DNA of 64,000 nucleotides from contig OZ038422.1 in assembly GCA_964036155.1 (NCBI GenBank), positions 52,909,201 through 52,973,200 on the forward strand, given 5' to 3'. Position numbers and translations under genes: made by a program. The notes under the pieces are model-generated. The model did no database searches and had not been told where the DNA came from. It was given only the letters and a program-made list of their open reading frames with translations. This DNA is from Diploscapter coronatus (taxonomy: Eukaryota > Nematoda > Chromadorea > Rhabditida > Rhabditidae). Below, one piece after another: positions 50,301-61,287 of this stretch (its first letter is position 1; each line of letters opens with the position of its first letter).

Positions 50301-50989
50301 GAAAGTCGGAATCAAAATCCGAATGAGGAGGAGTCGAGCTTTCAAAGTCGAAAAGAAATTGACTCAAAATCGTTAGAATCTAAACTTCAGTCCATCCCTG
50401 ATGGCTAATAAGACTTGCTTTTACACTTTCGCGTTTTGGATTTAAAATTCTTTTCTTGCGCCACTGTATCTTTGTTTTTGATTTTAGAGTGTTGTACAAG
50501 TGCGCCTTGCTTTACGTATTTCAGAGTTTTAAAATTCAAGCCTTTGTCCATCCTTGATTTATTCATGAAGCAAAACTGAATCAATTTTAGGTCGACCAGC
50601 GAGGCAACCACCAAATCGACTTCGACGAATTTTGCGTGGTTATGCGAAGACTCTACATGAAGAAGAGCAGTTGGAACGAGGTCGTCAGGGAGTGCTTCAA
50701 CGTCTTCGACAGGGTATGGAAAAGTTCGTTGAAATAATCAAAACCTTTAATTTCAGTCTGAATCCGGTGGTATCACAAAGAAGGACTTCCAATATATCCT
50801 GAGAGAACTCGGCGACATTACTGATAACCAAGTTATAGACGAGATTTTCAATGAAGTAAACTACTTTGATTTTGAATAATTAAAAATGATCGATTTTAGG
50901 CTGACGTCGACGGCAATGGCGTCCTTGACTACGAAGAGTTCTCGTTCATGATCCGCAACTATCTCACAGACGATGATATCAATAATTGA
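44365..50989 (+). CDS. Calmodulin-like protein with four EF-hands
   Basis: Exons 44365-44547, 49740-49872, 50153-50250, 50591-50713, 50757-50855 and 50900-50989 join in phase to 241 residues. The first 61 residues form a Ser/Ala/Thr-rich leader starting MAALSAASTRSG and ending MFEAIK. The rest is calmodulin-like: ELAEYRQVFNMFDS leads into loop 1 (DSDRSGAIALDE), loop 2 is DQRGNHQIDFDE, loop 3 DRSESGGITKKD, loop 4 DVDGNGVLDYEE. Loops 1 and 4 have canonical Ca2+ ligands. Loop 2 lacks an acid at position 3, and loop 3 ends in Asp instead of Glu and has Ser at positions 3 and 5, so both may bind weakly. The paired EF-hand layout fits a calcium sensor of the worm cal family. The target is unknown. 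The 5.2-kb first intron may hide further alternative first exons. An AATAAA follows at 51165. Confidence 0.88.
44548..49739 (+). other. Large first intron of the EF-hand gene
   Basis: No exon is firmly supported. A 52-codon frame at 45759-45917 starts with ATG two bases after an ATTTCAAG stretch and reads MRFAASASKSRQTGRE, then GENDYFLCEGKLYMILEQ; it looks more coding-like than its surroundings but ends in a stop without a usable donor. GGAAGCG at 46621 and CGCTTCC at 46638 form a short hairpin. An inverted-repeat element occupies the end of the intron. Confidence 0.45.
49318..49697. mobile_element. MITE-like element with about 120-bp diverged inverted arms
   Basis: The left arm (about 49318-49440) includes AAACTGTATACAACGGATCC and CAAAATCTCAAAATTGGTAG. 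The right arm (about 49578-49697) carries their complements, CTACCAATTTTGAGATTTTG and GGACCCGTTGTACACAGTTT. A fair number of scattered changes show that it is older than the identical-arm element at 23301. It lies just before the acceptor at 49739 and does not touch coding sequence. Confidence 0.7.
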
Positions 50990-51164
50990 ATACACTTCTT
51001 GCCTTTGTAACTGCTAAGACTAGCTCTTTTCCAAATATTGATCTCATTCTGAGATTTTCAACTCATCTCCTACGATCGTCAGTAAACTTGTGATCTCATC
51101 TGCTGTGTCCGGTTCTTTCATGTGCATTATTATTCAACGCGCATTAGACAAATGCCAAATTAGC

Positions 51165-51170
51165 AATAAA
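51165..51170 (+). terminator. Polyadenylation signal of the EF-hand gene
   Basis: AATAAA lies 176 bases after the stop codon at 50989, in a T-rich context. It is the first canonical signal after the gene. Confidence 0.5.
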
Positions 51171-51376
51171 GTATTTTGAAATTGACTGATTTTGAAGGTA
51201 TTACTAGTTTCAACCGTATGATTTGTCAATTTTTATGATGTTGAAATTATCAGTATCGTGAAGTCTCGCTATTTTATGTCATGATGCGATGCGATGAAGG
51301 CTATCCCTTCCTCCTCGCGCTTTTTTGTTATCGTAATGTGAATGTCATCGACCAGTTGACAATGCAAGATTGCTTT

Positions 51377-51658
51377 ATGATCTCACAATGCATTTATCTT
51401 CACTCCATCAGCATGATATTACTAATCTGCCTCGTACTTTCACAGCCAGGTGCACTATTTGTGATGCAAAACTAACCTGAACATTCACAAATTGCAGTAA
51501 TCTCGATCTTCACAGACTCTTTGGTTCTATTTGCCGATTACGAAATGGAAACTTTCGAGCTGCTAGACGAAATGGAACTTTCACGAACCGAGAAACCTAA
51601 TCTAAACGAGTTCGACTATTCGTTAAGAAAGCAAAATGATAATGACACCCAGGAATGA
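51377..51658 (+). CDS. Predicted small secreted protein (possible peptide precursor)
   Basis: Two exons, ending at 51449 and starting at 51498, join in phase across a 48-base intron (CCAG|GTGCAC ... TTGCAG|TAATC). From the ATG at 51377 the product is 77 residues: a hydrophobic leader (MISQCIYLHSISMILLICLV) fitting a signal peptide, then LSQPVISIFTDSLVLFADYE and an acidic, cysteine-free tail with METFELLDEMELSRTEKP and FDYSLRKQNDNDTQE. An in-frame ATG at 51362 adds five residues and one at 51281 would give 109 residues, but the later starts give the better signal. No glycine-amide/dibasic pattern is visible apart from one RK, so it is not a typical neuropeptide precursor. It lies 390 bases after the EF-hand gene on the same strand, a spacing that allows an operon-like pair but does not show one. 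Confidence 0.55.
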
Positions 51659-52320
51659 GACGACTAATTTCTGATCCCGTTCGGAGTTTTAATTTCGAAA
51701 ATTATTGAAGATCATTTTCGATCCGGACTTTCAATTCTTTCCACTCCACTATTCCCGGTAGTCGTTGATTTCCAATTATTTTTAGCCAAGACAACAATAT
51801 TCCCTTGCCTTTTTTCGGGCTTCACAGGATTAGAGTGATGCTATTGGACAATAAGTTTTGCATTAAACATCTTTTTATTTGCATAGTTAATTGATTTCTT
51901 GAAATTCGCTCGAAATTAACTTGATCCGTTGACCTTTCAAATCGAATAAACTATTCTCGAGTAGCATCTCCGTCGGTACCTTGGAAAACACATCTGCAAA
52001 TGGATCGTTTCGGCTTCCGCTCTTTCAATTTCTTTTTTGTCCATTTCTATGACAACCTAAGATGGACTGCATTTCGCAAGCCCTAACTCTGTCGCGTTTC
52101 TCCACTTCTTTTCAGGGCTTTTCTTTTTTATTCAATTTTTGGAACTCCTTATTCGATCGAGAGCCATATTTATGCGCATTTACATGTGCAATACTTTCCA
52201 GGTATAATCTGGAAAGTATGAATTTCACACGTTTAGAAATTGCAATTTCATCTAATTTTTCGTGAAATGCATTTGTTTTCTCCTCGATTGGCTTCTTGCT
52301 TATTGATTGGGCAAAACTAC
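51659..52320. other. Spacer before cfap-36
   Basis: It contains an AATAAA near 51945 that may end the small upstream gene. I see no other exon. A GGTATAATCTGGAAAGTATG stretch near 52200 repeats the preceding TACTTTCCAG in inverted form (CTTTCCAGG..CCTGGAAAG-like), a short hairpin. Confidence 0.4.
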
Positions 52321-52327
52321 TTTTCAG
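52321..52327 (+). promoter_or_regulatory. Spliced-leader acceptor of cfap-36
   Basis: TTTTCAG ends one base before the ATG at 52329 and no upstream exon pairs with it. The close spacing is typical of trans-spliced nematode messages and fixes the start codon. Confidence 0.65.
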
Positions 52328-52328
52328 A

Positions 52329-55300
52329 ATGTTTGGTCGACGTAATTCGAAGAAAGGAGGAGATCCGAATAAGTACCTGCTTGGAAAATTTCTCGAATTC
52401 ACCCAAAGTGGAATATGGACAATACCGATTTCAACGTTTGTCGAGCAACAATCCATAGGTGAGTAGAATCTGTTAGAAAAAGGCAACTACTGCCCATTGC
52501 CTACGAGGTTGGTGAAGATAATGTGAATAAAAGACATATGCGATGAAAAAGGAATGCAGAGTCAACAGGAAGGCTTCGTACATCTTTTTTCCACTAGACA
52601 GAGCTAAAGGTTTTTCATTAATAATAGACGACAGTATGAAACGGTCGATACAAGCTGATCAACTAAATAGCTCGAAAAAGTTGAAATTTATCAGATTGTT
52701 TGCCCGATATCTGCCAATTAAAGTCTGGTCTGAAACAGCATTCTTTTGAGTTTCGGTAAGCAGAAACGAATAGTGCTCAAAAATGACAGAAACCGGAGTT
52801 TCGGCACATGCCTGTCTACAATCCGTTCGTTATTTTGGAAGAAAATTCGATCAACCAATTTCAGTATTTGATCGCCAACAAGGCGACGAGAAGCTCTACA
52901 AAGAAATTCATGCCGAATTCGCTTCACTTATTGATACTCTCGTGAGTAAATAGCAAAATATCCAAAGAAGTCGACATCTTCAGATTTCCTGCTTCTGTGA
53001 AGACATGGAAGTGACGACCGAGAAATTAGCCGAAGCTCTTCAGGAATTGAGTCATCAGATGCTAACTGTCAAAGAAAGGGTCCGCTTTATGTCTATTTGA
53101 AACTCTTCAAGATCCATTTTAGGTAGCACTTGAACCCATTGCCGCAGCTCAAGATTTTCGAGTGTTCGTTCCTATGATGATGCGCAAGAATGTTGAATTA
53201 CAGTTGCAAGCTCTGCAAATGATAGAGGTATGTAAAATTTTGACAAGTGTTTCATGAAACCTGAGTTTTTAGTTTATGTGCGGCCTGATTCCGAACATTC
53301 TCCAGCTCGAAGAAGGCGAAACTCTGAGAAACATGAAGGAAATGACTCCCGAAGTGGCTGAACGCTGGGTGTTAATATCTGTGATGAGGTAAGAAAATGT
53401 TAAGGAGAGCCGAGACATGATATCATAGCATTGATATCAGTAATCCCACTATTGTTGATAGATGCGCAGTGTTAATGTCGAACTTTCAAAGTAATGGGTT
53501 ACATGGAAAATCACAAATTGCAGTACAGGAAATGAACAAAACAATCCTTGGATTTTTAGACAAAGCAAAGAAGAATTCGAACGATCCTGCAATCGAGCTC
53601 TGCGAGATCAACTAGAAGGCATTGCCAAGGAAGGACTGACCGAAAAAGAAAAGCTAGAGAAAGAAAAGGAACTCGAAGAAGTCAAGCTGAAGGATGCCAT
53701 TGGGGAAACGGTAAAGCCCGAATGATTGAAGAGCTCTATGGTGTCGGAATTGCAGAACAATATGCCAATATCGTATGCAGATGCAGTGACGTCGATAACG
53801 AGTGGAGAAGCCAGAAATGCTAGACCTCCATCGAGATGGAAACAAACGTAGAGCAGTTCATAAGCATGTATCATTCAAATATGGACAAATTTAGCGCCGA
53901 TGCCCAAACAAGTGCCAGCACGGCGCCAATTCTAATCGCACTTCCTGTTGAAGATAGCAATGCAAAGGACAAAACCGATCAGATATCAAGCACAGGCGAA
54001 ATATTAATTGCGGATACTCAAAGACCCAGATCGATGCGAAACGAAAGGTTCATCCTAACAACGACTTTAAATAAAGTTGAGTGTTTAGTGGTGGCAGAAC
54101 ACATGAAGATCACTCGGAACAATCACAGGAATCTGACGACAAACGGTATGGAGCACAAACAAAAAGCAGAAGCGAAACTTCCGAAGCAACAAAGATGCCA
54201 GATAAACTTCATGACCAAATTGAGAACGCTCAGCATGTTGAAGATGGAACAAGACCGAGATCGAAACGAGCAGAAAAGTCGGTGTCTTCACATTCTGACT
54301 TAAAAGACTATTCCAGTGCCGAGAAGTCAACTTCTGATGGAACAGCAGATAGACCTGTCAGTCATGAAGAGAAGCGATCATCATCCAGCAAGAAGAAAAG
54401 TCGAGGCAACACAAGTGATACGATGACCATTAATGCATCCGAAGCAGGATTCATTCCTGACGCGAAAAAGGCCGACGGTGACAAGTCCAGGTAGACAAAT
54501 CATTCAAATCCATGCTGTAGCCTGAGCTATTTCAAGTATGTTTCGAAAACGACGAAAAGGAGTAAAAAGCCCAAACACTTAATTTTATAAACTATCACTA
54601 TACCAATTCACAACGATGGTTTTAACTTTAGACAAAACACCGCAAACGGACATCGACCTCGAAGCAAAGAGCGAGTTGCACGGAAAGACTCAAGGGAATC
54701 TGCGCCTGTTGGAAGTAGAGCAGGCAGTTCGGCGAGAAGAAACAGTTTGCAGTCTAGACAGAAGAAGATTGACGACGAGAAACAGGCTGAAGAGAAGGAA
54801 CGGAAGCGGCTGAATTCTCTAAAGGTATTGCAAAAATCAATGAATTCATGGAAAAATTTTTTTTTCAAAATAAATAGAAGAAAAATCACGCAAAAATAAC
54901 ACAAAAACGGTGAATATATGCACATTGTGCAGAAACCAAAAATACAAGAAAAATCTTGAGAACTTTAGTCTATCCGAAGAATGTTTGATAATTTGGTCAT
55001 TCTTAAAGAGGGATAGTGTGAATAAAAAGAACAACTGTTCAAACTTCCCTACTGACTAATCTTCGAACTGACCTAATTTTCCCAGATTTAAAAGCGCTAT
55101 TTACACTTTAGCTCCGACGACAAGCCGGTCCGAATCAACCACTTCCTCAGGAAGAGGATCGGCTCTTTTCGCCAGGTAAGACACTCATAAGCGGTTTAAC
55201 CCATATCTAGACTAGATAAACGCTGGTGCGAAAATGGCAACGCCACTAAAATTTCGAACTAATTGTTAAAGTTAACTTCGAGTTATGACGATTATGAATG

Positions 55301-56001
55301 AAATTGCAGGAGTTGAGCACGGCCCTAGAAGGAGGAATCTGAACGATGTGAATTCGCTTCTGAAAGACGGACCTCGACTCAACTCGGCTGACGTAGCGAG
55401 CAGAGCTGCCTATTTGAAGGAACAGAGAGACAAGCTATTGGCATTGAAAATGAAGGAAAGGCAGAAACAAATAAATGTAGGCATTACTATCACTGAATTT
55501 TTGAAAGACGGAAAAGTGAAAGATGCGAGTGGCTGATGTACATTATAGGCAGTTTTTTTTTCTATACTATTGCGAAAGCAAGTCGTGCTTTTCAATGATT
55601 GAATCGTCAATTTTCAAGTAATTTATTCGTTTTTCATTTATTCATCTTATTTTCGGGATTACTGTATCTTATCTCTAGTAAGTTAATATCAATCTCGTAG
55701 TTCCTAGAACTTTGTTTAGCTAATATTCACCAGAAGAGACATTATTCACTCATCTAATTAAAAAATCAAGAAAATGTCAAAAATAGCAATGTCATACGAT
55801 TTCTAGGTTTAATTTTCATTTTTCGTCTACTCGCATTTGCAGGAGTTGACGGCGCAGATCGTGTCGGAGCGACCGCGAACGGCCAAAGCAGTGCGTGGGG
55901 CGATGCGCGCAGAGGAGGAAGCTAAAACCAAGAAGGCCATTGCTCAGAAACTCAAGAACGAAATCAAAGATATTCAGATTGAGACCATTCATGATTCGTA
56001 A
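52329..56001 (+). CDS. cfap-36: CFAP36 (CCDC104/BARTL1) homologue, ciliary BART-like protein
   Basis: Thirteen exons join in phase to 630 residues: 52329-52458, 52865-52941, 52984-53079, 53123-53227, 53273-53388, 53560-53710, 53756-53847, 53895-54047, 54098-54490, 54632-54824, 55112-55175, 55310-55476, 55843-55998 plus stop. The N-terminal 140 residues match the CFAP36 BART-like domain: FLEFTQSGIWTIPISTFVEQ, LYKEIHAEFASLID, then AAAQDFRVFVPMMMRKNVEL and LQALQMIEFMCGLIP, followed by QSKEEFERSCNRALRDQL. The C-terminus keeps the other conserved block, RAAYLKEQRDKLLALKMKER and a charged coil ending KLKNEIKDIQIETIHDS. Between them is a long Ser/Lys/Glu-rich disordered linker; the vertebrate protein is roughly half this length. 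The family binds ARL3 and works in cilia; in worms that means sensory neurons. Reading through the donor at 55477 would give a shorter form ending GKVKDASG. Confidence 0.9.
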
Positions 56002-56019
56002 ATCCCAATTCCCTTTCAA

Positions 56020-56025
56020 AATAAA
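56020..56025 (+). terminator. Polyadenylation signal of cfap-36
   Basis: AATAAA lies 19 bases after the stop codon at 55999-56001, which would give a very short 3' UTR. This leaves about 440 bases before the stop of the convergent nol-56 gene. Confidence 0.55.
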
Positions 56026-56468
56026 ACTTTTACAAACTTTATTCTTTAAAATCATCCTTCTGAATAATTGGAGATAAATCAACAACGAGTCGAGATTAAC
56101 ATAAGTGAAAACAACAAGAAAAGAAACAACAATAAAACCTCGAAAATCTTGAATAACAATCTGAATTAAAAAGGGTAATACTTCTAACAGAACTTTCGGA
56201 TGGAAAATGAATATTGCGCATTAGAGTATCTCTAAATAATTGATATGAGGATGAGGTATATCGCGAACATATTGAAAGAAAAGAATAATCTAGTTCCAAC
56301 TTATAATTTTTTCAATGATTGATAAATAGTAAAAAAGAATGAAATGCATTTGTAGAAGAAAGGAAAAATGACTCTTCCTCTCAAAACACATCATTTCATA
56401 CAACTCCTGGCAATTAGAAAACTCGAAAATCTAATTACTCTTCAGACCCAATATGTTCAAGAATAATC
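56026..56468. other. Short spacer between convergent cfap-36 and nol-56
   Basis: It is AT-rich and holds only the 3' flanks of the two convergent genes. I see no exon in it. Confidence 0.5.
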
Positions 56469-59400
56469 ATCCATTTCTCAAACGCCTACTTCCCTCTACT
56501 CTGCCTCGATGGACTTCTTTTTCTTCTTCTTCAACTTCTTGCTCACATTCTCGTCTATTTCTACCCCTTCCATCTCTTCTTCCAGAATTTCCGACTTTTT
56601 CTTCTTCTTCCTGAAAATAATAAAAAATTGATTCAATTATTCCTATTTGTAAACAGATGGATATGTCGAAATTAGAGAAAAAACTTCTTTAAAGGGAAGT
56701 CATGTTTTATGACATTTTTTAAAATTCAACTTTTCATCAAGACATCAAGAAAAGTAAATGACAAGTACTCAATTCTCGTTTTTAATCTTCAAAAATATGC
56801 TTACTTAGGTGGTTCCTCCTCCACAGGTTCCTCAGCCTCAATCGTCTCGTCCCCATTTTCTTCTTGCAGTTTGCGAGCCTTCTTCGCTGCCTTCTTGCGT
56901 TTCTTCAGAACCTGCGAAAATCAAGTTAGTTTTTCTTAGAATGAAGAATATTTCATGATAAAGCTCGTCAAGTTCAAATTACTCATTTTTTTTTTTCAAA
57001 AATTAACTTGAAAATGTCGAGATTAGTTTAGAATTGAGCGCGCATATTTTCGTGCTCAACATAACAACTACCCGCTCATGATTTTGCATGTTAGATAAAC
57101 TGCCAGCTAAGGGTTGAACTTCGGCTGCCAGCATTAGAGACATGCTTGTTATCTTGGTTTATTGTAAGCAGAGGTGATTGGGATTGAATTTTGAAAGTCG
57201 AATGGATTCAAAATCACAGAAAGCGAAATTCTGTCTAGACTCTCTGCTGGTACAACGCCTTTTTCACTCGACATTTCTAATTTTTTTTTCAAACTATGTC
57301 CAACCATCCAAAAATCTTGATTTTTTTTTCTATTAATCCTTACCTTCTCCTGAACGACCTTAGCGGATTCCTTAGCCTCAGCCATCACTTCCAGATTCTT
57401 CTTCGGCGCTTCGCCCGTTTCGAAATACTTCAGCCTCTCCTCGACCTGGTCGCGCAGGAATTCACCGAATGTCGGCACGGGAACCTGAAAATTTGATCCT
57501 CTAGAAAAATGCCCAGGATAAAAATTATGTGTAGTTTATCATTTTTACATATGAAGTAAAATCGCCTCTCGGCAAAACTCGAAGAGCATTTCAACAAGTC
57601 ATCTTTACTTAGTTTCTGAAAATCTAGAAATCTCACATCCGAAAAGCAGTCGATTCTGGAAGCGATGGAGCATTTGTTGGCCAGGAAGCGGGAAATTCTG
57701 CCCTTGTTTTTGGAAGCCGCACGGCCGATGAACGACGAGTGGAAGAGCAGACCGTATTTGGGAGTGGCCGCTGGAAATTTTAAAATCTTTTTCTTGCACC
57801 TTTGATTGGTTACAACCTAAAGGATGACACAAGTGTACAAAAATGATCAAAAGATCAGCCTCTCGAACAAGTCGCATTTTTCTTTAGAAGCAAGAAACTC
57901 GTAAATTTTAGTCAGAAATAAGAAAATTTCAAAAATATACAATTTTTATCCAGGCATTATTCAACAGAAATCTCACATCTAGTCTTGAGCGCTCTGAACA
58001 GCGCCTTCTCGGCCCCGAGAATCTGCACAGTAGAAGCGGGGTATTTGGCCAGATTCGTCAGAGAGCCTGCGTGAGAGATGAGGCGAGCGCCCACCTGAAA
58101 ATAAGAAAAGATCGTTTGAAATTACTTCTCTTCTGCTAAAATTTCTTGTTATTGTTGTAGCTTCTAAAAATCGAAAATAGACAGACCTGTTCCCCAATGA
58201 GCGCACTCAAAGAGGGAGCGCAACTGGCCATTCTGTCCTTGATGTACTCGTGCAGTTGCTGTCTGTACTCCGTCAGAGACGCGATGCGAGAGGCAAAGCT
58301 GAACATTTCTTTCGTAATTTCAAAATTTAGGCTAAAATCTGGTCGAATGTAAAAAAATCGAAAATTCCTTAGAGAGTAGATACTGAATCCAGGTTAACCT
58401 CGGTGAAAAATAGTGTTAGCTTTTCACAGAGATTCAGTAATCATCAGGTCATTTTTCTCGGAATTCAATTGCAGTTCTTTCTAATAAGCCCCATTTTACC
58501 ATTCCTTCTCCCCAACTCCAAAAATTATTTATGAAAACATTCTTTTTACCGTTCAATGTTGATGAGATCCATCTCGGAGATATCCATGCCCATGGAAGTG
58601 CGCGCTGCCTCGATGATCTCTGCGGCCTTTGCCTCGTCGCCATCCACGATTTCTGAAAATTCCAAATAGTGTTCAGTTAGAAAGACTTGAGAAATTTCTA
58701 ACTCGTGGTTTACCGCATGATGTATCTAGTCTAGATAGTATTTTACCGAGACAGGAAAAATGTGTTCTTTCTTACACTTGACAAAAAAGACATATTTTCT
58801 CGTTTAAGATCAGTCAACTTACCCAGGATTTTGGCTTGCGCCTCCTCGTTTTCTGGCAGAGTGTTGCGGTCCAAAATGCATGCGGCCAGTTGAGCGTATT
58901 TGTACTGAAAAAATAATGATCCTTTAAGACGCATTTTTGAGTCACCTGATCCGGAGCGAGTTTGATCAGCTCTGGGTAGTGGTAAGCATACCTGAAGTCA
59001 GAAAAATTTAAGGTGAAAATGTCTTTGATTTCTTAAATATCTCTTTTTAAACCCGTAATTTTCAATATCTTCTTTCTGAAAATGAATATAAATGAAATAT
59101 GCAGTCGCACTCCCCCAAGTAGAATGAAGGGGACGCAGCCTATTTAGACAAGCTACAAAGAAGGGCACAACAAGTGGGCGGGGCGAATGCGCTGGTTTTC
59201 AGTTTTTCATCAACTTTTCGGGTTTATTTGCATTTTTCTGATAATTTTACAGCTCTACGTTATCAATTATCAGTCTAGTAATTTGGTAATTACTTGGCTC
59301 TGATAAAGGAGAAATTTAACTAATTTGTGTAAATTGTTGATGATTTTCTCTCTCTGAAAGAATTCTTTATCAATATCGCCAATACGTTGTTCCAATCGAT

Positions 59401-61287
59401 ATCGTTCTACCTCACAGCAACATAGTCGGCATGAAACCAATCAAAATAAGCAAGTTAAAGCAGAAAATTAATGAAAAATAGAGAACCAAGGCATTCGGCC
59501 CGCCCATTTCATTCTACTTGGGAGAATTGGGCAACTGTACATAAATCCCCAGCGATACTTCGCTGATAAAATGTGGGAACAAAGTAACCAATTTCCTCAG
59601 TAGTTCGAGGTAATCGGTGTCTGTTGCTCTCTATGATATTCCTTGTTGAAACTGAGATTCGCTTCAATTCGAATGAGAAGGAACTCCGGCTTAGTAACAA
59701 GGAGATTGATTGACTGCATTTTTTGCAGAAAATCGATTTTCGAGTGTCTAAACCACTCGACCATTTAGCCACAAATGGGAGGTTTAGGAAACGTCGATAT
59801 TCTTGAAGTCGTATTAATATCAGCCGATTTTAGGTGCAAAATTATGAAATGCTTGAGCTTGTTGTCCAAAAGTACCGCATCTTTGGCAAAAAGGAAACAT
59901 TTGGCATTTTTCCAAAAGCCAATTTATCAAGTGTTTAACTAGTCGACAAACTGACCACTCTCGGAGGCGCATGCCGAACAGATTGATGTCTTTGTCCAAC
60001 TGGTCCAGCAGCGCAATCGACTGAATCACCATGTTGTCCACGCGGTGCACGTCGAATTTCACCTGCAAATGGAAAAATCAAAAGAATGTCCGAATTTTGA
60101 AGAAAAAAAATGAAAGGATGATGATTTGTGGTTCAACAATCTGTGAAAGATAAACTTCATTGTTGTATCCTAGAAACCCCATAAACCTACCTTCCCCCTT
60201 GAATAGCTGTGTCCAAGCGAGAGTTGTGCCTTGGAGAGTGAGTGATGCGGCAAGTCCTTGGCCAGATGAGCGAAGTGCACACGGATGCCTCGCAGGATCT
60301 GAAAATGTCTATTTCAGTCGAAAATGGTTCTCGAAATAAGAAATTATTGATGGTGGGTGGACTGCGCTTTTTCACTTTCTCGCTATCCGACTTCTCCAAA
60401 TTCAACATGTTTGGGCGGTTGCTCGCGCCCGCGCATCTCATTGTTTCTTTAGCAATTGAAACCCGCATCGTCCCGCTCCACAGACGCGTTCTTTAGAGAA
60501 ATCGCGTGCGTCGTTTTTATTATTTTCCAAGCGATCCCTTTCCAAACCTCAGTGACAGGTCCGCCGAAAGTCATCTTCAGCCCGGGAACGCCCTCAGTGA
60601 TCGATCCAGCCAGTTTTGCCTCCTGCACGCCCAGCACCACGCTCTTCTTCTTCTTGGGCAAGTTCGTCTCCAGGAAAGTGATCAGATCGGGCGGAGCGAT
60701 GCCTGAAAGGAAAACAATTAGGCAATTTTTAGGAAAGACCAAGTAGGATTTATTTTCCTGGTTTTTCCTCATCTATTCCTCACCTTCCGAAATGGAGTTA
60801 CAGTTGACGAGCGCGTTCTCAGCATTTTTGAATGGCTCAAAGGAGGCCAACTTGACGATCCCATTGAACTTCGCTCTGTCGCCGATCGCTGCGTCAACCT
60901 GAAAGGAATAAATGTGCAGCTTACGGATTTTCTCAAAATCATATAGTCGGCATACTTTTACCATAGCAGTGCTCAAAATCTCAAAATATTCTCATCCTTA
61001 TCCAAAATCTAATTTTATGCATCCCTGCAGCTAGTCCAATTTTCCTTCTTCCCTAATTTTTCCAGATGATGTATTCGGACTACTAATCAGTTAGACAGAC
61101 AGGTGCTCAGGATTTTCCTATTCGTTTAAAAAATCTATATTTGAGAATTTCTGCAACAACCCCCCTCCCCTTTCCCATTTTTTCGTACTTCTGGAATGAT
61201 GCTGCCAATGTCTTCGAATTCCTTGACGTTGAACAGCGTGTAGCCGACCGCGTGCTCGTACAAGACGTGCGTCGGCACGAGGGACAT
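56469..61287 (-). CDS. nol-56: NOP56 (NOL-56), box C/D snoRNP core protein
   Basis: NOP56 is a core nucleolar protein of box C/D snoRNPs, which guide 2'-O-methylation of rRNA with fibrillarin and NOP58. Exons: 61189-61287, 60784-60898, 60548-60702, 60191-60298, 59956-60062, 58946-58991, 58823-58904, 58550-58652, 58187-58298, 57977-58094, 57637-57770, 57344-57484, 56805-56911 and a last exon from 56610. They give about 522 residues. The N-terminal domain has [20 protein letters not shown] and [15 protein letters not shown]. The coil region has [20 protein letters not shown], then [11 protein letters not shown]. The Nop domain has [20 protein letters not shown] and the signature [20 protein letters not shown] plus [10 protein letters not shown]. 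The tail is the usual Lys/Glu-rich stretch. The exact stop is uncertain: the frame I read ends at 56469, but a different count in a CTT run would put it at 56498. A TTCCAG acceptor nine bases before the ATG suggests trans-splicing. Confidence 0.94.
59110..59525. mobile_element. MITE-like inverted repeat in the largest nol-56 intron
   Basis: CTCCCCCAAGTAGAATGAAG at 59110 and GTGGGCGGGGCGAATGCGCTGG near 59175 are mirrored by CCAAGGCATTCGGCCCGCCC and TTTCATTCTACTTGGGAGA at 59486-59525. The left arm is split by about 45 bases absent from the right arm, so one arm has gained or lost sequence. The element lies in the intron 58992-59955 and explains why that intron is far longer than the others in the gene. 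Confidence 0.65.

Noticed and set aside
52783..52941. Alternative cfap-36 start at 52783 (MTETGVSAHACLQ)
   Set aside because: This frame reads into the second exon in phase, but the exon at 52329-52458 carries the conserved CFAP36 N-terminus and a trans-splice acceptor, so the 52783 start is at most a minor form.
59690..59775. tRNA-Ser/Leu-like words on the minus strand (GGTCGAGTGGTTTAGAC, then TTCGAATTG)
   Set aside because: The D-arm-like and T-loop-like words are present, but the spacing is too long, the acceptor arms do not pair and the anticodon stem is poor. At most it is a decayed tRNA-derived sequence.
58992..59955. Intronic box C/D snoRNA in nol-56
   Set aside because: NOP56 introns often host snoRNAs in animals, so I looked for RTGATGA and CTGA boxes. 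The one TTGATGA on the sense strand has a CTGA only a few bases away, which leaves no room for a guide.
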